Assembly: GCA_964036275.1 (NCBI GenBank)
Contig: OZ038433.1
Coordinates: forward strand, 33,017,336 to 33,081,335
Source: Litoditis marina
Lineage: Eukaryota > Nematoda > Chromadorea > Rhabditida > Rhabditidae
Length of the DNA: 64,000 nt
Reading direction: 5' to 3'
Part shown: positions 30,690 through 42,271 of the stretch, in pieces
How positions within the stretch are numbered: position 1 is the first letter of the stretch
Layout: every line of letters starts with the position of its first letter
The notes under the pieces: generated by a model
The model's input: the letters and a program-made list of their open reading frames with translations, nothing else
Told to the model about the DNA's origin: nothing
Databases searched by the model: none
Program-made: the position numbers and the translations under genes

Positions 30690-31900
30690 TATATTGATGT
30701 ACTTCATGTTCAGTGACCATTATGAAAACGGGAGCGACACGGTAGTTTTGCTATAAAATGATGCGTTTGTAGTTGTATTCTGGTGTATGCTGGGTGAAAT
30801 TCTTGGAAGGAGTGCTGTGCTGCAAGACCAATCTATGACTCTCCCAAGAATCATAGTGCTTGAACGCGAAGATTACTTGGTTTCGCACATCGCATCCGTT
30901 CACAGTAACCAGTTCAAGAATGAAACACATTTATTGCATTTTTCTAATAAACTGACCGGCTTTTGATCGAATTTTTTTCCTAGCCTGTACTAAAGAGAGT
31001 GGAGAACACTACCCCTGAGTCCCTGCTGTAGTCTTCCCGGAAACGCAAATGTCGTTGACCTGTATTTTAGTTCCAACATCCCATTGTAAATGATTATTGG
31101 TGCGTGGAACCGAAGACTGCAAACGTAGCAATCGACCCACGTACCGTTTTAGGCCGTCCGTTGGCCTTCTGTTCTTTCTGAAACGGGAAGGTTTGAGCTC
31201 TCTCACTATTCGCTCAAAGGAGACCGGAGCGCACCATGGTTTTTCTCGTAAAGCTGGTGTATCCTACTTTCGATTGGACGCGTTGTGTGTCGCGGGGCAT
31301 TGTCATGTGAATGTCACTTGGACTGATCGAACTAATATACAAGTTATTTGTGCTCTCTGATTGCAACACAATTGAAATCAGCACGAAACAATACCTCTGC
31401 TCAAGTTGTGTTCCGGCCTCCTTTAAATGTATTTGCAAAATTCCCCATTTATCACGGAGTGAAGCGAATTCATAAATGGAAAGTTCGTGTCTCCCTTGGA
31501 AATAAAGTTTGAAATTTATATGATCCGAATGTAATACTTTGTGGCACTTTCAATGTACGCGTAACCATTACAGTTGATAGTTTCTGAGAAAATTCTCTGA
31601 GAAAGTACCCCCCCCCCCCCCCCCCCCCCCCCACGACCCTTGTTTTAATGAGTTTCTCCGGGGAAAATCCGAGGCACCCTAACAACCTAAAAGTAAGATT
31701 TCTAAGCGGGTGTGTGGGGGCTCAAAATGCTCTAAAAGGACTACGGTTCTTCAGTCAACTGCGCCCACCCGCCAATATGTGCTCGGTTGACAAATAATAC
31801 TGAACATACGCGTTTTCTGTATAGTTCGTTTCATTCCGACTGAGACCCATTGGCATCGTGCCAAGAGACTTTTTTTGGGAGACTTATCATAACGAACAAA
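30690..31900. other. Intergenic between convergent genes A1 and B1
   Basis: No gene. The sequence is largely shared with 47825-49000 in unit 2. It holds the poly-C tract at 31608-31632. Confidence 0.6.
31608..31632. repeat. Poly-C tract of 25
   Basis: An uninterrupted run of 25 C (G on the other strand). The matching position in unit 2 (48742-48752) has 11. Worm genomes maintain such G-tracts with the DOG-1/FANCJ helicase. Confidence 0.95.
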
Positions 31901-31940
31901 TGAAAAAACAAAAATTTATTTTCACAAAAGCAGATGCGAA

Positions 31941-33541
31941 CTATGCCTCGATCTGGACCATCAGCTCATAGTCGTCGTGGTTGATTTGTTGCTCTGAAAC
32001 TATGACAAAATTAAAGTTTAAACATTTTTCTTAACATAAAGGTGGGAACTGTCTAGGTAATTAATTATGTCAAAGTCGAGTTGGTTAGAGGAGGGCGTTT
32101 GGCAAACGGCCCGCTCTTCTGGGTATCTTTGATCTGCACACTCTCTCGTCACGAATCTTCTAAAAATTGATAGCTGATCAGTGAGCCAGTTTTGTAGCGT
32201 CCAAGACAAGAGTGTGTATTTCAGAGAGACGCAGACTACCAAGTCCATCTATCTGCGGTCTCATTGATCTCAATGCTCTCTCGCGTAACTGAACAGGAAA
32301 ATGACGTCAACGTCCTCTAGGAACCACATAATCAGGGCCTTTTCCTCCTTTATTCGAACAAAGCATACCTTGGGGGGCGTGACGCCTCTTTCTTCCGGCA
32401 GGGGCGGGGCCGGCGGCTTGTTGTTGTTTAAAGGCATCATAAGTGTCTTGCACCGCCTTTTCGAGGTTCTTTTCCCCCGTTATAGCAGCCTGGAAATATA
32501 ATTGTCGCAAAAGTTCAATTCAAAGCGCATATATATTATACGCAACAGAACTGGTTCGAGGGAACATTTTGTCATCTGTAGAAAAACCTGTCTACGATTC
32601 GTGCGAGTTGAAAAATGCAGATTGTTTTCCAAGTCAACGTACATTCAACTGGTTTAGACACTGCAGCAAAAGGCCGAAATACCGACAAAACCATTTGTAA
32701 AATATTAAGTTCTTACACTTTGGATAGCTTTCTGCATTTGTTGCAGGTTTTCGATGGCGTAGACTCCGCTTCGTGCCATGATGGAAGGAGTGGGGACCTG
32801 AAATCGAGCTGCGGGAAAAGAAAATAGTATCCGAAATCCAATCACTCTGATAATTTATAGTTGAGAGAACACACAAATAATGTAGCGTCGTCTCATGAAT
32901 TACAATAATTTCTCACAGCTTCAGGTGTATTAGTTGTTCTGTCTTCTCTGTGATACGTGATCTAGGACTTGAACATTTCTAACCCGTGCACAATTAACCG
33001 AGCCTCGCATCTCTACGGTTTGTGAGAGCAGAGAAATAGCGTGTGTTTGGAGAGACGCAGGCATATTCGAGACATCACCGGACACCATGGAAATTTATAA
33101 GCCAGCTACTAGTAGTGAAATTTATCATCGAAAACTCAGTATTGAGTCACTATCAGTTCAGTATCTTAATTGTAATATTTCACTGGAATACTATCAAAAA
33201 GATGGTACACTACTACCATTTGATGCAACAAATACCGAAATTTTACTAAACTATCAATAAACTATCAATTAAATGGTGTTAAATTATCTCTGAACTATCG
33301 ATAACCCTTCCATGGAACGAATTTGGATAGTCCAGTGATAAATTGAAACCATCTCTCTAGTATCTAATTTACTATGACGGCGTCCGGAACCAACCTCGAG
33401 TACAAAGAAAGACGTCTCGGCAACCAGGTTGATACTGGGCAAGGCAGCCATGAGTTCTCGCGTTTTCTGGGGCGAGAACGGAAAGTCGTACCAAGCCAGA
33501 GCGGGAGAGAAGACGAGGGCCAAAACTGCGAACTTCAGCAT
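31941..33541 (-). CDS. Small secreted protein B1 (unknown family)
   Basis: Four exons on the minus strand: 33395-33541, 32717-32797, 32369-32489 and 31941-31993, giving 133 residues. Residues 1-16 (MLKFAVLALVFSPALA) form a signal peptide. The mature protein begins WYDFPFSPQKTRELMAALPS and continues with VPTPSIMARSGVYAIENLQQ, an Ala/Gln-rich helix, and the tetrabasic GRKRRHAPQ before a short acidic tail. RKRR resembles a proprotein-convertase site. Exon 2 could use either of two acceptors (CCCGCAG or ATTTCAG); the second gives the frame that continues sensibly. TTTTTTAG lies two bases before the ATG, consistent with trans-splicing. AATAAA is present on the minus strand at 31915-31920. It converges on A1 and diverges from C1. 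No family recognised. Confidence 0.82.
33166..33358. mobile_element. Insert of about 193 bp specific to unit 1, with a possible 6-bp target duplication
   Basis: AGTATC occurs at 33160-33165 and again at 33359-33364. Unit 2 has a single AGTATC at this place and lacks the intervening sequence. The insert carries imperfect inverted phrases (TTTCACTGGAATACTATC and GATAGTCCAGTGATAAATT). It lies in intron 1 of gene B1. Confidence 0.65.
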
Positions 33542-33990
33542 TTCTAAAAAATCAATATCTTCGAAGAAGCTGATAGCTACTTTTCCAAATCCCCACAAGC
33601 CTACCATGAACTGATAGAAGGTAACCTGAGCACATTACAACTAAACTACGATTCTGCTTAACCTTTTAAAACACAGCGACCATCTTCAACGTAAAGTAGG
33701 TACCTAAATGGGATGAAGAAACTACCACTAGAATATAAGTGGTTTATCCTATCTATAGCTCATAGTTGACCTAGCTCCCCATCTAAAAGTGAACAATCTA
33801 TCCCTAACTTAGAATTTCGGTCAAGTATCTGAATGTACAGAGAGAGGTTGGAAGAGAAGAATGGCAACGCACCGTTGGCGGTAGCGACGAAACTATGAGG
33901 AGAGAGACGAGAGACTTTTTCGACGCGTCGCGCGTGGCGCGGGCGTTTTCCGGTCCAAATCGTGGAGCAGTCGGAATGTTAGGAGTAACA

Positions 33991-34180
33991 AGTTTCCAGT
34001 TTCTCAACGGGGCAGGTTTCCAGTTCTCAGTTTCTCAACGGGGCAGGTTTCCAGTTTTCTGTTTCTCAACGGGGCAGGTTTCCAGTTCTCAGTTTCTCAA
34101 CGGGGCAGGTTTTCCAGTTTCCAGTTTCTCAACGGGGCAGGTTTCCAGTTTTCAGTTTCTCAACGGGGCAGGTTTTCCAG
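33991..34180 (+). repeat. 31-bp minisatellite upstream of gene C1 (six copies)
   Basis: Six copies of a unit containing TTTCTCAACGGGGCAGG with TTTCCAG-rich spacers, about 31-32 bp apart. Unit 2 has four copies (51061-51184). It lies between the divergent genes B and C, about 140 bp upstream of the C start codon. It could therefore affect the C promoter or 5' leader. Confidence 0.85.
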
Positions 34181-35109
34181 AACTGTCTCTAGAAGATTTC
34201 GAGTCTGGGTTGGTTGATTCTCCATCACGTCAAGAACGAGTTTGTTAGTTTTTTCCGGTTTTTTCGTGCGTCCCGAGCATTCAGAGAAGAGAGCGGTCAT
34301 TTCGTCCTCGAATTTTCTGCCATGCGGCTCGTTGTGCTTTCTCTTCTCCTCGTCGTCTCTTCGGTCAGTTTTGCTGAGGTCGTCTCCATGAATATTCCTG
34401 CCCTTCTCTAACAACCTGCGTCTCCTCAAACTCACACTCTTTCTCTGCTCTCACACCCGTTGGGGCACGAGTGTAGAGAACTACAGCGCGAGCTAAGAGA
34501 CGCAGCTGGTACGTACTATTCTATGAAAGAAAACTACGTCACTGATTCTTAACAACAATCCTCTATTCGAGCATATTACAGTTGAGGAGAATCGTCTGAA
34601 TATGAATAGATTTTAGCACAAAAATTTGAATTCTAAAGTTTAGGAGAAATTTAGTACGGAAGGACATTAAAGCCGTATGAATAGCTCGTTTCTGAATGAT
34701 CAAACTATTTTTTTCTCTGGCCGTTCTTCCCGTTAGAAATTTTGTATATTTATCTGCCATTCTTCAAATGGCTGTCTTTTCTATTTTCCGGTGATTCCTT
34801 GATATACGTTTGCCACACCGCTGTGAACAGTGTACGGTCAGTAGGTGAGCGGACAGCTCACCTGCGTCTCTATGATCTACACTCTCTCTTGTCTGTTGGC
34901 AAGTTATCAATGACCTGCTGTCTTTCTCATGAAAATTGTGAATAGAGCCTGCAATAGAATTTCGGATAATTCAACACACCTTTTTACGAATTCTCAATGT
35001 TTGATGTGACTTTGATGTGTTGAGGTGTGTGCTGCCAGTAGATGGAAGAAGCCGGAAATCCAAACTGGACCGATGAAGGGAAATCACGAAGCTCTACCTG
35101 ATGAGGCTG

Positions 35110-35396
35110 GTAAGTATTCCCCAGTTATACAGTTATACTGGTAGTCAATCACACAATCACGTGAAACAAATTGAGAATAGCAGAACTCAGAAACGTGCAC
35201 TGACAAAGTGCACGGTTGCTCATTAGAATAGAATGCCAACTTTCTGTGACTATTCATTGCTTTTCTGGAATACTGTTAGGCAAGTACAAAGTCACGTGAA
35301 ACAAGTTGAACACAGCAGAACTCAGAAACGTGCAATGAGAAAGTGCACGATTCCTGATTACAATGCTAACTTGTCCTTATGCCACTTCATTTTCAG
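35110..35396 (+). repeat. Two copies of the 135-bp monomer in C1 intron 2
   Basis: Two copies of the AGTCACGTGAAACA / CAGAAACGTGCAATGA monomer. The same intron of C2 contains an expanded array of about 22 copies (52056-55107). Single copies also occur near 36007-36117, 40430-40550 and 55850-55945. Confidence 0.85.
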
Positions 35397-37124
35397 TAGC
35401 AGCCAATACCATTCGAACCCCGGGAGGTAATAAGAACATGAAGACCTTTTTGAGTAAGAACGGTGTGGCCGTCGCCTACCAAACTATTATGGTCAGTTGT
35501 CGAGTATATGAATGTGTTTATTTTCAGAGTTATATTTTTAGGTTGCATACAATCTTCTACGGTTGATATTAATACTATGTGATTGTAATTGAATCAGAAT
35601 AAGGTGACACACGGATGAAATAGGCCATACACAAATTTATTTGACAAGTTCATAGAAAGTTTAGGCTCGATTTCGTTGTTGAACGCAACAAAAAAAATGA
35701 TCTTTTATTAGCACACTAGGGTAGTTGAAAATAACTAAGATTGAAGATTGGAAAACTCGAAAAAATCTAAATTTTGAATCGTTTTCTGAAGTTCTGAGCT
35801 CGATAACACATCCTTCAATTTATTCAGCAAAAAATGAAAGAAGACGGCCAAGCCATCGACCCAGAGCGTTTCTTGGAAATTCTCGCCTATCTCTTCGAGG
35901 TTCGTTAAGTGTTATAACTGCTGTTTATGATTACTTCATACTCTGTTTCATACTTCACTCTTCCAACTTACCAAGGAGTGTGGTAGCACGCCAGATACAT
36001 ACACTACTAGTCAATTGCAGAGTCACGTGAAACATGATAGACGCAGCAGAACTCAGAAACGTGCAATGACAAAGTGCACGATGCCTCATTAGAATGCTAA
36101 CTTCACGTGACTATTCAGTTTACGTCGTTATAGGCTAAACTTTCTAAATTTGAAAAAAAATGTGAGTTCACAAGTAGTTTTACAGGTTTCCGAGTGGGGA
36201 CCCAAGGGACCCCCCGGCGGTTTCTCAATCGGACGTAAACCCAGTTTCATTCAACCAGCCGCAGCTGGACGCAAGAAGAGATCTGTCAACAAGAAAGTGG
36301 TACGAATTATCACTACTATTTCTATCTCTCCTTCTCTCTTTCTCTCTCTTTCCCTCCTCTCTCTGAACACTCTCTCTCTGTCTTTATCTCCCCTTCCCTT
36401 TTTCTGTTCAAAACATACAACTCTTCATAACTGTTGTTGGCTGATCTATCATCCGATAGTTCTTTCCCTCAGGCTACTACCAAAGTCCGTGCTCGTTTCG
36501 TCTGGGTTCCCAAGGCCGAGGCTGAAAAGGTTTGAACTAACATCCAATTATACCCTCATTCATTCCTACTAAGGCCCATACAGTATGATCATTTAGCTTG
36601 CCGTTCGTTTCAGTGACGTAAGTTCTATAGGAAAAGAATAACGGCGTTCGTATTCGCCTCTCATTTCCCATTACAAACAGTTGTCAAAAACTACTTCCAC
36701 AATATTTACAACGAAAAATCGGAAAATTATACTCAGTAGAGTGATAGGAACTATAGCTAGTCAAAATCAGTATTTATCTCCGTTCAAACATTCACCAAAT
36801 TGATCATGAACTTTCAATTTCAAATTTTGGTTCATTTTGGTCACTTCTCAATATTGTACATTTAGATCAAGCGCGAGAACAAGCGAGTTGAGCACAACAT
36901 GAAGCTTCACCGTATGGCTGCTGAGCACAAGGTAACACTATGACTTCAAGATATTTTTGAAGAATGTCGGTGTACTTTTGGCTCCCGGTGACGGCATAAG
37001 TCATGAATCCGGCAGGATTGTAGCCTTTTGAAGTGGATTCAGTCATTTAGTTTCGTTTTTATCGATGAACCTCCTTAGCAGTTCTTGAAATTGAACTATT
37101 TTGAAAAGCGAAAAGGTGGTTAAT

Positions 37125-38462
37125 TGTGCGTGTACAAAATACGACACACCAAATGTGCGCCTCCAATCAAAAATATTTGGGCGCGAAAACACCGTAATTC
37201 AAATTTTTAACTACGGTATCTAAGAACATTTAGTTTTTTTGGGATTTTTTCGCTGGTTTCACTAATTATTGAATGATTTTCATGGATTTGGTGATGATTC
37301 CCACAGTTTCATCTTCAATGGAAGTACTTAGAAAAATCAAACATTCTTATACGAACAAGAAACGATGAGATCATTGATATGATGAGTTGCTCACAGCTCA
37401 CACTATGGGGTATCTAAATTTACGATTACTCTCAATATGTTTTTGGCTTTTGCATTTAAGTTGCATTTTAGAGAGACTTTCGCGTTTTTAGGAGCTGCAA
37501 AAATCAGCAAATAATCGAAAAGCTCTGTTGAACACCATATTGGAAAGGAACAAAATCGGTTTGATATATTGAAAATTTAAGTTTAGCACTTTCCTTTTGC
37601 ATGTATTTCCTCTTCTGTGCTGGGAAATACAGCGCCAGTCCTCTCCGAAAATTTATCAAGCGTCCGAATCAAACATATTTCCGTTTACTGAACAAGGGAC
37701 GGTGAAGTTCAGTTGAAATGTTCAGCCGCTTTTGAAAGGTTCTCGTATAATATTGTTGACTCGGGAATGTTTTGACTCAACCAAAGTTGCGGCAATGAGG
37801 GCGAAGATTCAAAAAGCTTTTTACTAATCGGAAGACTGAGTACAAACTAGATTCAACAAGCCATCAGGGGTTTTGTTGGTAGTAATTGTAAACAAAGACA
37901 ATGTGAAACTTGGGTGGTGCAGAACTGATTGTGCGTGTGGATTCGTGAGTATTTGCCCGCCAAATTTGACAGAAGAAATATCAATTAAGCTTTGAGATGT
38001 TTGAAATTAGACGAGGTACTACTTGTTCTAAGCACATGTGGTTGGAAATTAGATGACCTCTTCAATAACCAGTAGCCTCCTAACTACACAACCTGGAGCT
38101 AAATGCTATTGTCTAAACAAAAATATCCATGCATTGATAGCGTACGTGTACGAGAATGATAAAAAGTTACTATCCAGCTTTGTAACACGTGTTCTTAGCA
38201 ATCAGTAAAAACGCTTTGTTTATTAAACCCAACTTTGCGGTATGTTTGGAGTGACTTCGCTAATTTGCCTCACCAGACCATTATATCCACCAGAAAACGA
38301 AAACTCCATCATGAGCCCCTATTCAAATTCTGAGAAAAACAAGTAAAAACGACATAATAATTGAATTTTCTTAGATACCGTAGTCAAAAATTTGAATTAC
38401 TGTATTCGCGCGCTCCAATTTTTTTGAATGAAGGCGTGTGTGTCGTATTTTGTACACGCACA
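37125..38462 (+). mobile_element. 1338-bp non-autonomous DNA transposon, copy 1, inside C1 exon 8
   Basis: The ends TGTGCGTGTAC and GTACACGCACA are exact inverted complements. Inverted similarity continues inward for about 100 bp (CAAAATACGACACAC; AAATTTTTAACTACGGTA near the inner edge). The 6-bp duplication GTTAAT flanks it (37119-37124 and 38463-38468), and the empty site in unit 2 has a single GTTAAT. There is no transposase frame. A second copy, inverted relative to this one, is at 42272-43616. Confidence 0.92.
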
Positions 38463-39138
38463 GTTAATCACACATCCAACCGCAATGTTTTCAAGAAGCG
38501 TCTCGTGAAATCGGTTAGTTTTCAGTAGTTTCGAACTAGTGTTATAAAGTGAGTTTGGAGTCAGTTAGTCGAATAAACTCATGAGTTTCATGAAGAAACA
38601 TTGATTGGAAACATCATGCCAAAGTCATGGAAAAAGCATTTATCTGTGTTTTCTCCAATTTTCACTGTTCAAGGTTTTTGATCGTTATACTTTTCCAGAC
38701 TAAACCCAAGGTTGCCCACAAACATCATTCCTCTGCCTAAACTTTGTCCCAGTTCAATAAAAAAGTGTTGTATTGTGGTGTTATCGTGCCTATTCAAACA
38801 TTCCCAAATAATTCGAACAACTTTGAGAGAACCACATGATCAGAGTAACTCGACAGTATGGTTGTCGTCCAAAAAAGGACGGGGGTATATTGTAAATCTC
38901 ACTTAGTGTCGTGTAGAATGGAATAGAAGGTTTATTCGCGATTTAACACGTGCCTTTCCACATTCGTTCCAATTACGATAAAATGAAGAGTAGAAGACCA
39001 AATTAAGATGTAGAGTTCAGCTAACTAGCAGAACACAAATATACGATTCGTCCACAACGTTGCTGTTAGCTCAACTGTATAGAGTAGGCAGACTATGTTT
39101 TTCATTTCTAACATATACTATTCCAAACTGATACGACT

Positions 39139-39262
39139 GATACCAAACTTGCCCACAAACATCATTCATCTGCCTAAACTTTGTCCCAATTCAATAAAAA
39201 TGTTTCGTATTGTGGTGTTATTATTCTCATTCGGACACTTTCAAAATAACTTGAACAATAGT
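39139..39262 (+). pseudogene. Third copy of the gene C last exon and 3' UTR
   Basis: The sequence around TTGCCCACAAACATCATTC and CTGCCTAAACTTTGTCCC repeats the C exon 9 and tail of 38699-38830. It is followed by AATAAA and a related TTGTGGTGTTAT stretch. No other C exons precede it, so it is a tail-only duplicate beside the unit 1 boundary. Confidence 0.7.
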
Positions 39263-39896
39263 TTTTGTTCTGATTTTGCAGACACTTCCACACAGTTTAT
39301 TGCGTTGTTCTCCATAGTTCATCCATCAATTTGCCAATATATTCGCAGAAATGTACAAAATCGCGCGCAGCGCAGGTTAGTTTGTGATCACAACATAGCG
39401 GACTTGCAAAAACGGTTTTATGCCATATTCTCAAAAACTCGTGAACGGACTTTTGAGATTTTGATAGAGAGCGAGATAGAGGAGGAAAGGCTGTATCATT
39501 GAGCTATTCGATATCTAGAGTGCGCTGAGTGATCTACAGTTACTCTAAAAATTGTCTCGCGAAAATGGCCTCCGACAGCGGCCGCGCGGCGTGGCGGCCG
39601 CAAAACCGACGAATTCAATCGATTTGTCTGAAATTTGAAATATAGCTAGGAACAGTAGAGTTATGTGTACATCTGAAATCTTGGACCAATCGGTTCACAT
39701 TGAGCCATTTTCTGGCCCTGGAAACATTGCTCTCAGCTGCTTTGACAATTATTTTTAGATGTGTGGAGTGTGAGCAGTGAGCTGTTGTTTCGCTTTTCGG
39801 TAGTTTGAATAGATTAAAATTTATTGAAAAAGCAATTGTGTTAATCTGTAGAGAGGTTGGCTCCATAAAAAGGTTAATCGAACAAAAACAAAAATG

Positions 39897-39972
39897 ATGT
39901 CTGTGAAAGGATTCGAACCCTCGGCCTAGTGAGCAGTAGTGCGCTGCTTTGCCGACTGAGCCAAATCGTCAC
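39897..39972 (-). other. tRNA-like pseudogene
   Basis: The minus strand has an A-box TGGCTCAGTCGGCAAAGC and a B-box GGGTTCGAATCC at normal spacing. A D stem and a wobble-rich T stem can be drawn. The acceptor and anticodon stems fail, so a functional tRNA is unlikely. Confidence 0.5.
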
Positions 39973-40205
39973 TATGAAAGAAAGAAATGAACGGCGCCAC
40001 ACGTGCGCTGCTCGAAACCAAGGATTGATCGCGGTTTCTGAGAGAGTGCTTACTAACCAAACTTGTAACGCAGTTTTTGTGTTTTAAATATCAACTTAGT
40101 TCTACCTGTTTAGTTGAATAAACTTTCAAAAAGCAATAATCGATTAGATGTCTCTATTTCATATCTATTAATTCATTAATTCCTCCGGAAATATAGAAAA
40201 AGAGG

Positions 40206-40803
40206 TCAATTTGTATAGAAAAACGAATGTAAAGTGAGAAACGATTAGCTTTTGAGATTGAACTGCATGGAATGTAGAAAAGGAGGTCAACAACTCAAGA
40301 GGGAAATGAAAAATCTAATCTCGCAATTTTTATGATCATCCTGACCAACTAAATCAGAAAATAAGTGCTCAACCTTTGAGAACATTCCGCTAACACTAAA
40401 AACGTATCTGAAACAAAAATAAGCTATACAGTCAATCAATCGCACAGTCACGTAAAACATGTTAAACACAGTAGAACTCAGAAACGTGAAGAGAAAGACA
40501 AGGTGCACCATTCCTCATTAGAATGCTAACTTCACGTGAATACTCAATTCACTAGTAACTCTGTTCTGTTAACAGTTTCGAATCAGTGATGAGAAATTAT
40601 CATATTCGGACGTTTCAACTAATGTTTGTTTGCTGCAAGTTCTTTCTCAGTAGAAAACCTAAAATGTTTTTGACCCATGAAAATTGCGAGATTAGATTTT
40701 TCATTTCCCTCTTGAGTTATTGACCTCCTTTTCTACATTACATGCAGTTCAATCTCAAAAGCTAATAGTTTCTCAATTTAGATTCGTTCTTTTATACAAA
40801 TTC
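40206..40803. mobile_element. Foldback element with arms of about 125 bp
   Basis: The left arm (about 40206-40328) includes GAGGTCAACAACTCAAGAGG and AAAATCTAATCTCGCAATTT. The right arm (about 40677-40803) is its inverted complement with a few mismatches. The loop contains one copy of the 135-bp monomer that forms the gene C intron array. There is no coding frame. Confidence 0.65.
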
Positions 40804-41137
40804 ATTCATACTGTTAGTCAACTACACAGTCACGTGAAACATGTTAAACACATCATAACTCAGAAAAAAAAATTCTAACCCTTTTAGGCTCTCACTTTTC
40901 GATTGTTTGTTTTCATTACTCTTTGTTTCCACAGGACTCATCTGATTTCCTTCTCCTTCCTCGATGAGGATGCCTCAAAGTAAGAGGTATCTCGATTTTT
41001 TTGTTTCCGAGACGAGAATCACTCATCTACTGATGAGGGCTGCCTTACGGTAGACTTATCATCGAAACGCCTTCGTTAACAGAAAAGATGTCTGATACAA
41101 CGGACTAACACAGTTGTAATATGATATTGAATATTAA

Positions 41138-41335
41138 GGGGGGGGGGCAGAATATAAAGCTAGTTTATGTACCCCGGGGTACCTAAATATAACGTTGCGC
41201 GCACCAAAATAGGCAAACACGTCTCAACCGTATGCAAATTAGGATCGTTAGTTTGAATTAGAAGTTATACTTATCGGTTTCTCTTGATAAGCTCTTTCAT
41301 CATATTAACTTTCCTTTCTGTCCCCTTTTAAGTGG
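41138..41335 (-). mobile_element. Repeat related to the gene A intron 3 element
   Basis: It contains GTACCCCGGGGTACCTAAA and CAACCGTATGCAAATTAG, matching in inverted orientation the segment at 29790-29985 in both gene A copies. It begins in a G tract and ends at CTTTCTGTCCCC. Confidence 0.55.
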
Positions 41336-42021
41336 TTACGTCTGGGAAGAGGTCGAAACGTACCACTTTCCATACTCTTCTTTTTTTTATTATCATAGTC
41401 AGTATCACCTTTTTCGCTTACCTTCATTTAGTTCTATTCGAAATCGTTGCTCGTCGAGGGACAAACTTGGTTTTAAGTGAATTGATCATATATCCACAAC
41501 TAATGTATTGGAACCTCCACACCCCATGTGGCACTTTGGCCCTCATCCGCACTAGTTTCCACTGAGAAATGACGAGGGTGTTTGGTTGTGGGGCTAAAGT
41601 TAATTGTCGACTGTCGGGCCAAACGTGGTAGTAATACGAATACTGCTGAAAGGGGGGCTGCTATGCATTTTCAAATGAAAGATCGAATTGAGACAATTAG
41701 ATGGATGTCCTTTTCTTACTAGAATGTGCTGGAGTTAGCGACCACACTGGGCTATGATAAATTGTGTTGTTCTCAAAACAGTCTATGTCAGAAATTAGTG
41801 AACAAAAGATAATAGCATGAATACAAGGCATAAGTGGCTGAAATGGGCCAGGTCAAGTGTCGTTCATTGTGCCAGAGAATGGAAGCTCTGCCGGGATTTC
41901 TTAGTGTAGTTTCAACAAAATACACAATTAGAACCGGCCATTGAAACACTATCAAAATCATTCAAAACAGATTTTCACTTTTACGTAAAGAACTAACACA
42001 AGTAAAATCAAGCAAACTCAC

Positions 42022-42143
42022 GTCTAGCATCATTTCCACATCGTCGTCTACTTCCGGAGAACATATTTTGGCTCTGATTGAACATGATACTATCCCTTTT
42101 CGTTTTCTACGGAAACCGGACGACATCGGCGAAGATGGAAACA
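42022..42143 (-). pseudogene. Isolated exon-like segment
   Basis: On the minus strand a TTTTACAG acceptor precedes 122 bases ending at a GTGAGT donor. The open frame includes SSGFRRKRKG and PEVDDDVEMMLD, which looks like real coding sequence, but no partner exons were found on either side. It could be an orphan exon of a lost gene or part of an unrecognised one. Confidence 0.35.
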
Positions 42144-42271
42144 CTGTAAAAGCGTTTATTTAATAAGGAGCGAAAATAACGAAATGTTTATTTAATGAGG
42201 AGCGAAAATAACGAAATTCAATCAAAAATAATGCAATTGGCATAATTCAGTAATAATATGTCATTATGTAG

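Larger units (their letters stand above)
34322..38740 (+). pseudogene. Gene C1, secreted-protein paralogue broken by a transposon
   Basis: Exons corresponding to those of intact C2: 34322-34363, 35025-35109, 35397-35491, 35828-35899, 36186-36299, 36473-36529, 36866-36931, then a split exon 8 (37104-37124 and 38463-38513), then 38699-38740. A 1338-bp transposon with a 6-bp target duplication sits inside exon 8. The exon 8 acceptor, TTTTCAG in C2, is here TTTTG followed by the exon. The exon 2 acceptor, TTCAG in C2, is TTGAG. The reading frame of exons 1-7 is otherwise intact. A transcript could end in intron 7 after EHKVTL and a stop, giving a shortened product, but correct splicing of exon 2 is doubtful. 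The break must be later than the duplication, since C2 has the empty site. Confidence 0.85.
27045..38905 (+). repeat. Segmental duplication, unit 1 (genes A1, B1 and broken C1)
   Basis: Sequence from about 27045 to 38905 is recognisably repeated, in the same orientation, at about 43965-57430. The genes, their order and exon structures, and large parts of the introns match. Differences include a transposon at 37125-38462 and an insert at 33166-33358 in this unit. Unit 2 has a minisatellite expansion and other inserts. Edges are approximate. Confidence 0.9.
39263..42021. other. Spacer between the duplication units, first part
   Basis: No intact gene is seen. It holds a GC-rich patch near 39580-39602, a tRNA-like sequence, a foldback element, a 10-base G tract (41138-41147) and fragments of dispersed repeats. 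The segment at 41786-41937 is repeated in the same orientation at 43800-43948, flanking transposon copy 2. Confidence 0.5.

Noticed and set aside
32301..32501. Plus-strand frame identical at 49601-49801
   Set aside because: It lies opposite gene B exon 3; identity reflects the converted tract.
37122..38467. piggyBac-type element with TTAA target duplication
   Set aside because: TTAA flanks copy 1, but taking TTAA as the duplication spoils the terminal inverted repeats, and copy 2 is flanked by ATGTAG with no TTAA. A 6-bp duplication fits both copies.
39897..39972. Functional tRNA gene
   Set aside because: Promoter boxes are present but the acceptor and anticodon stems do not pair.
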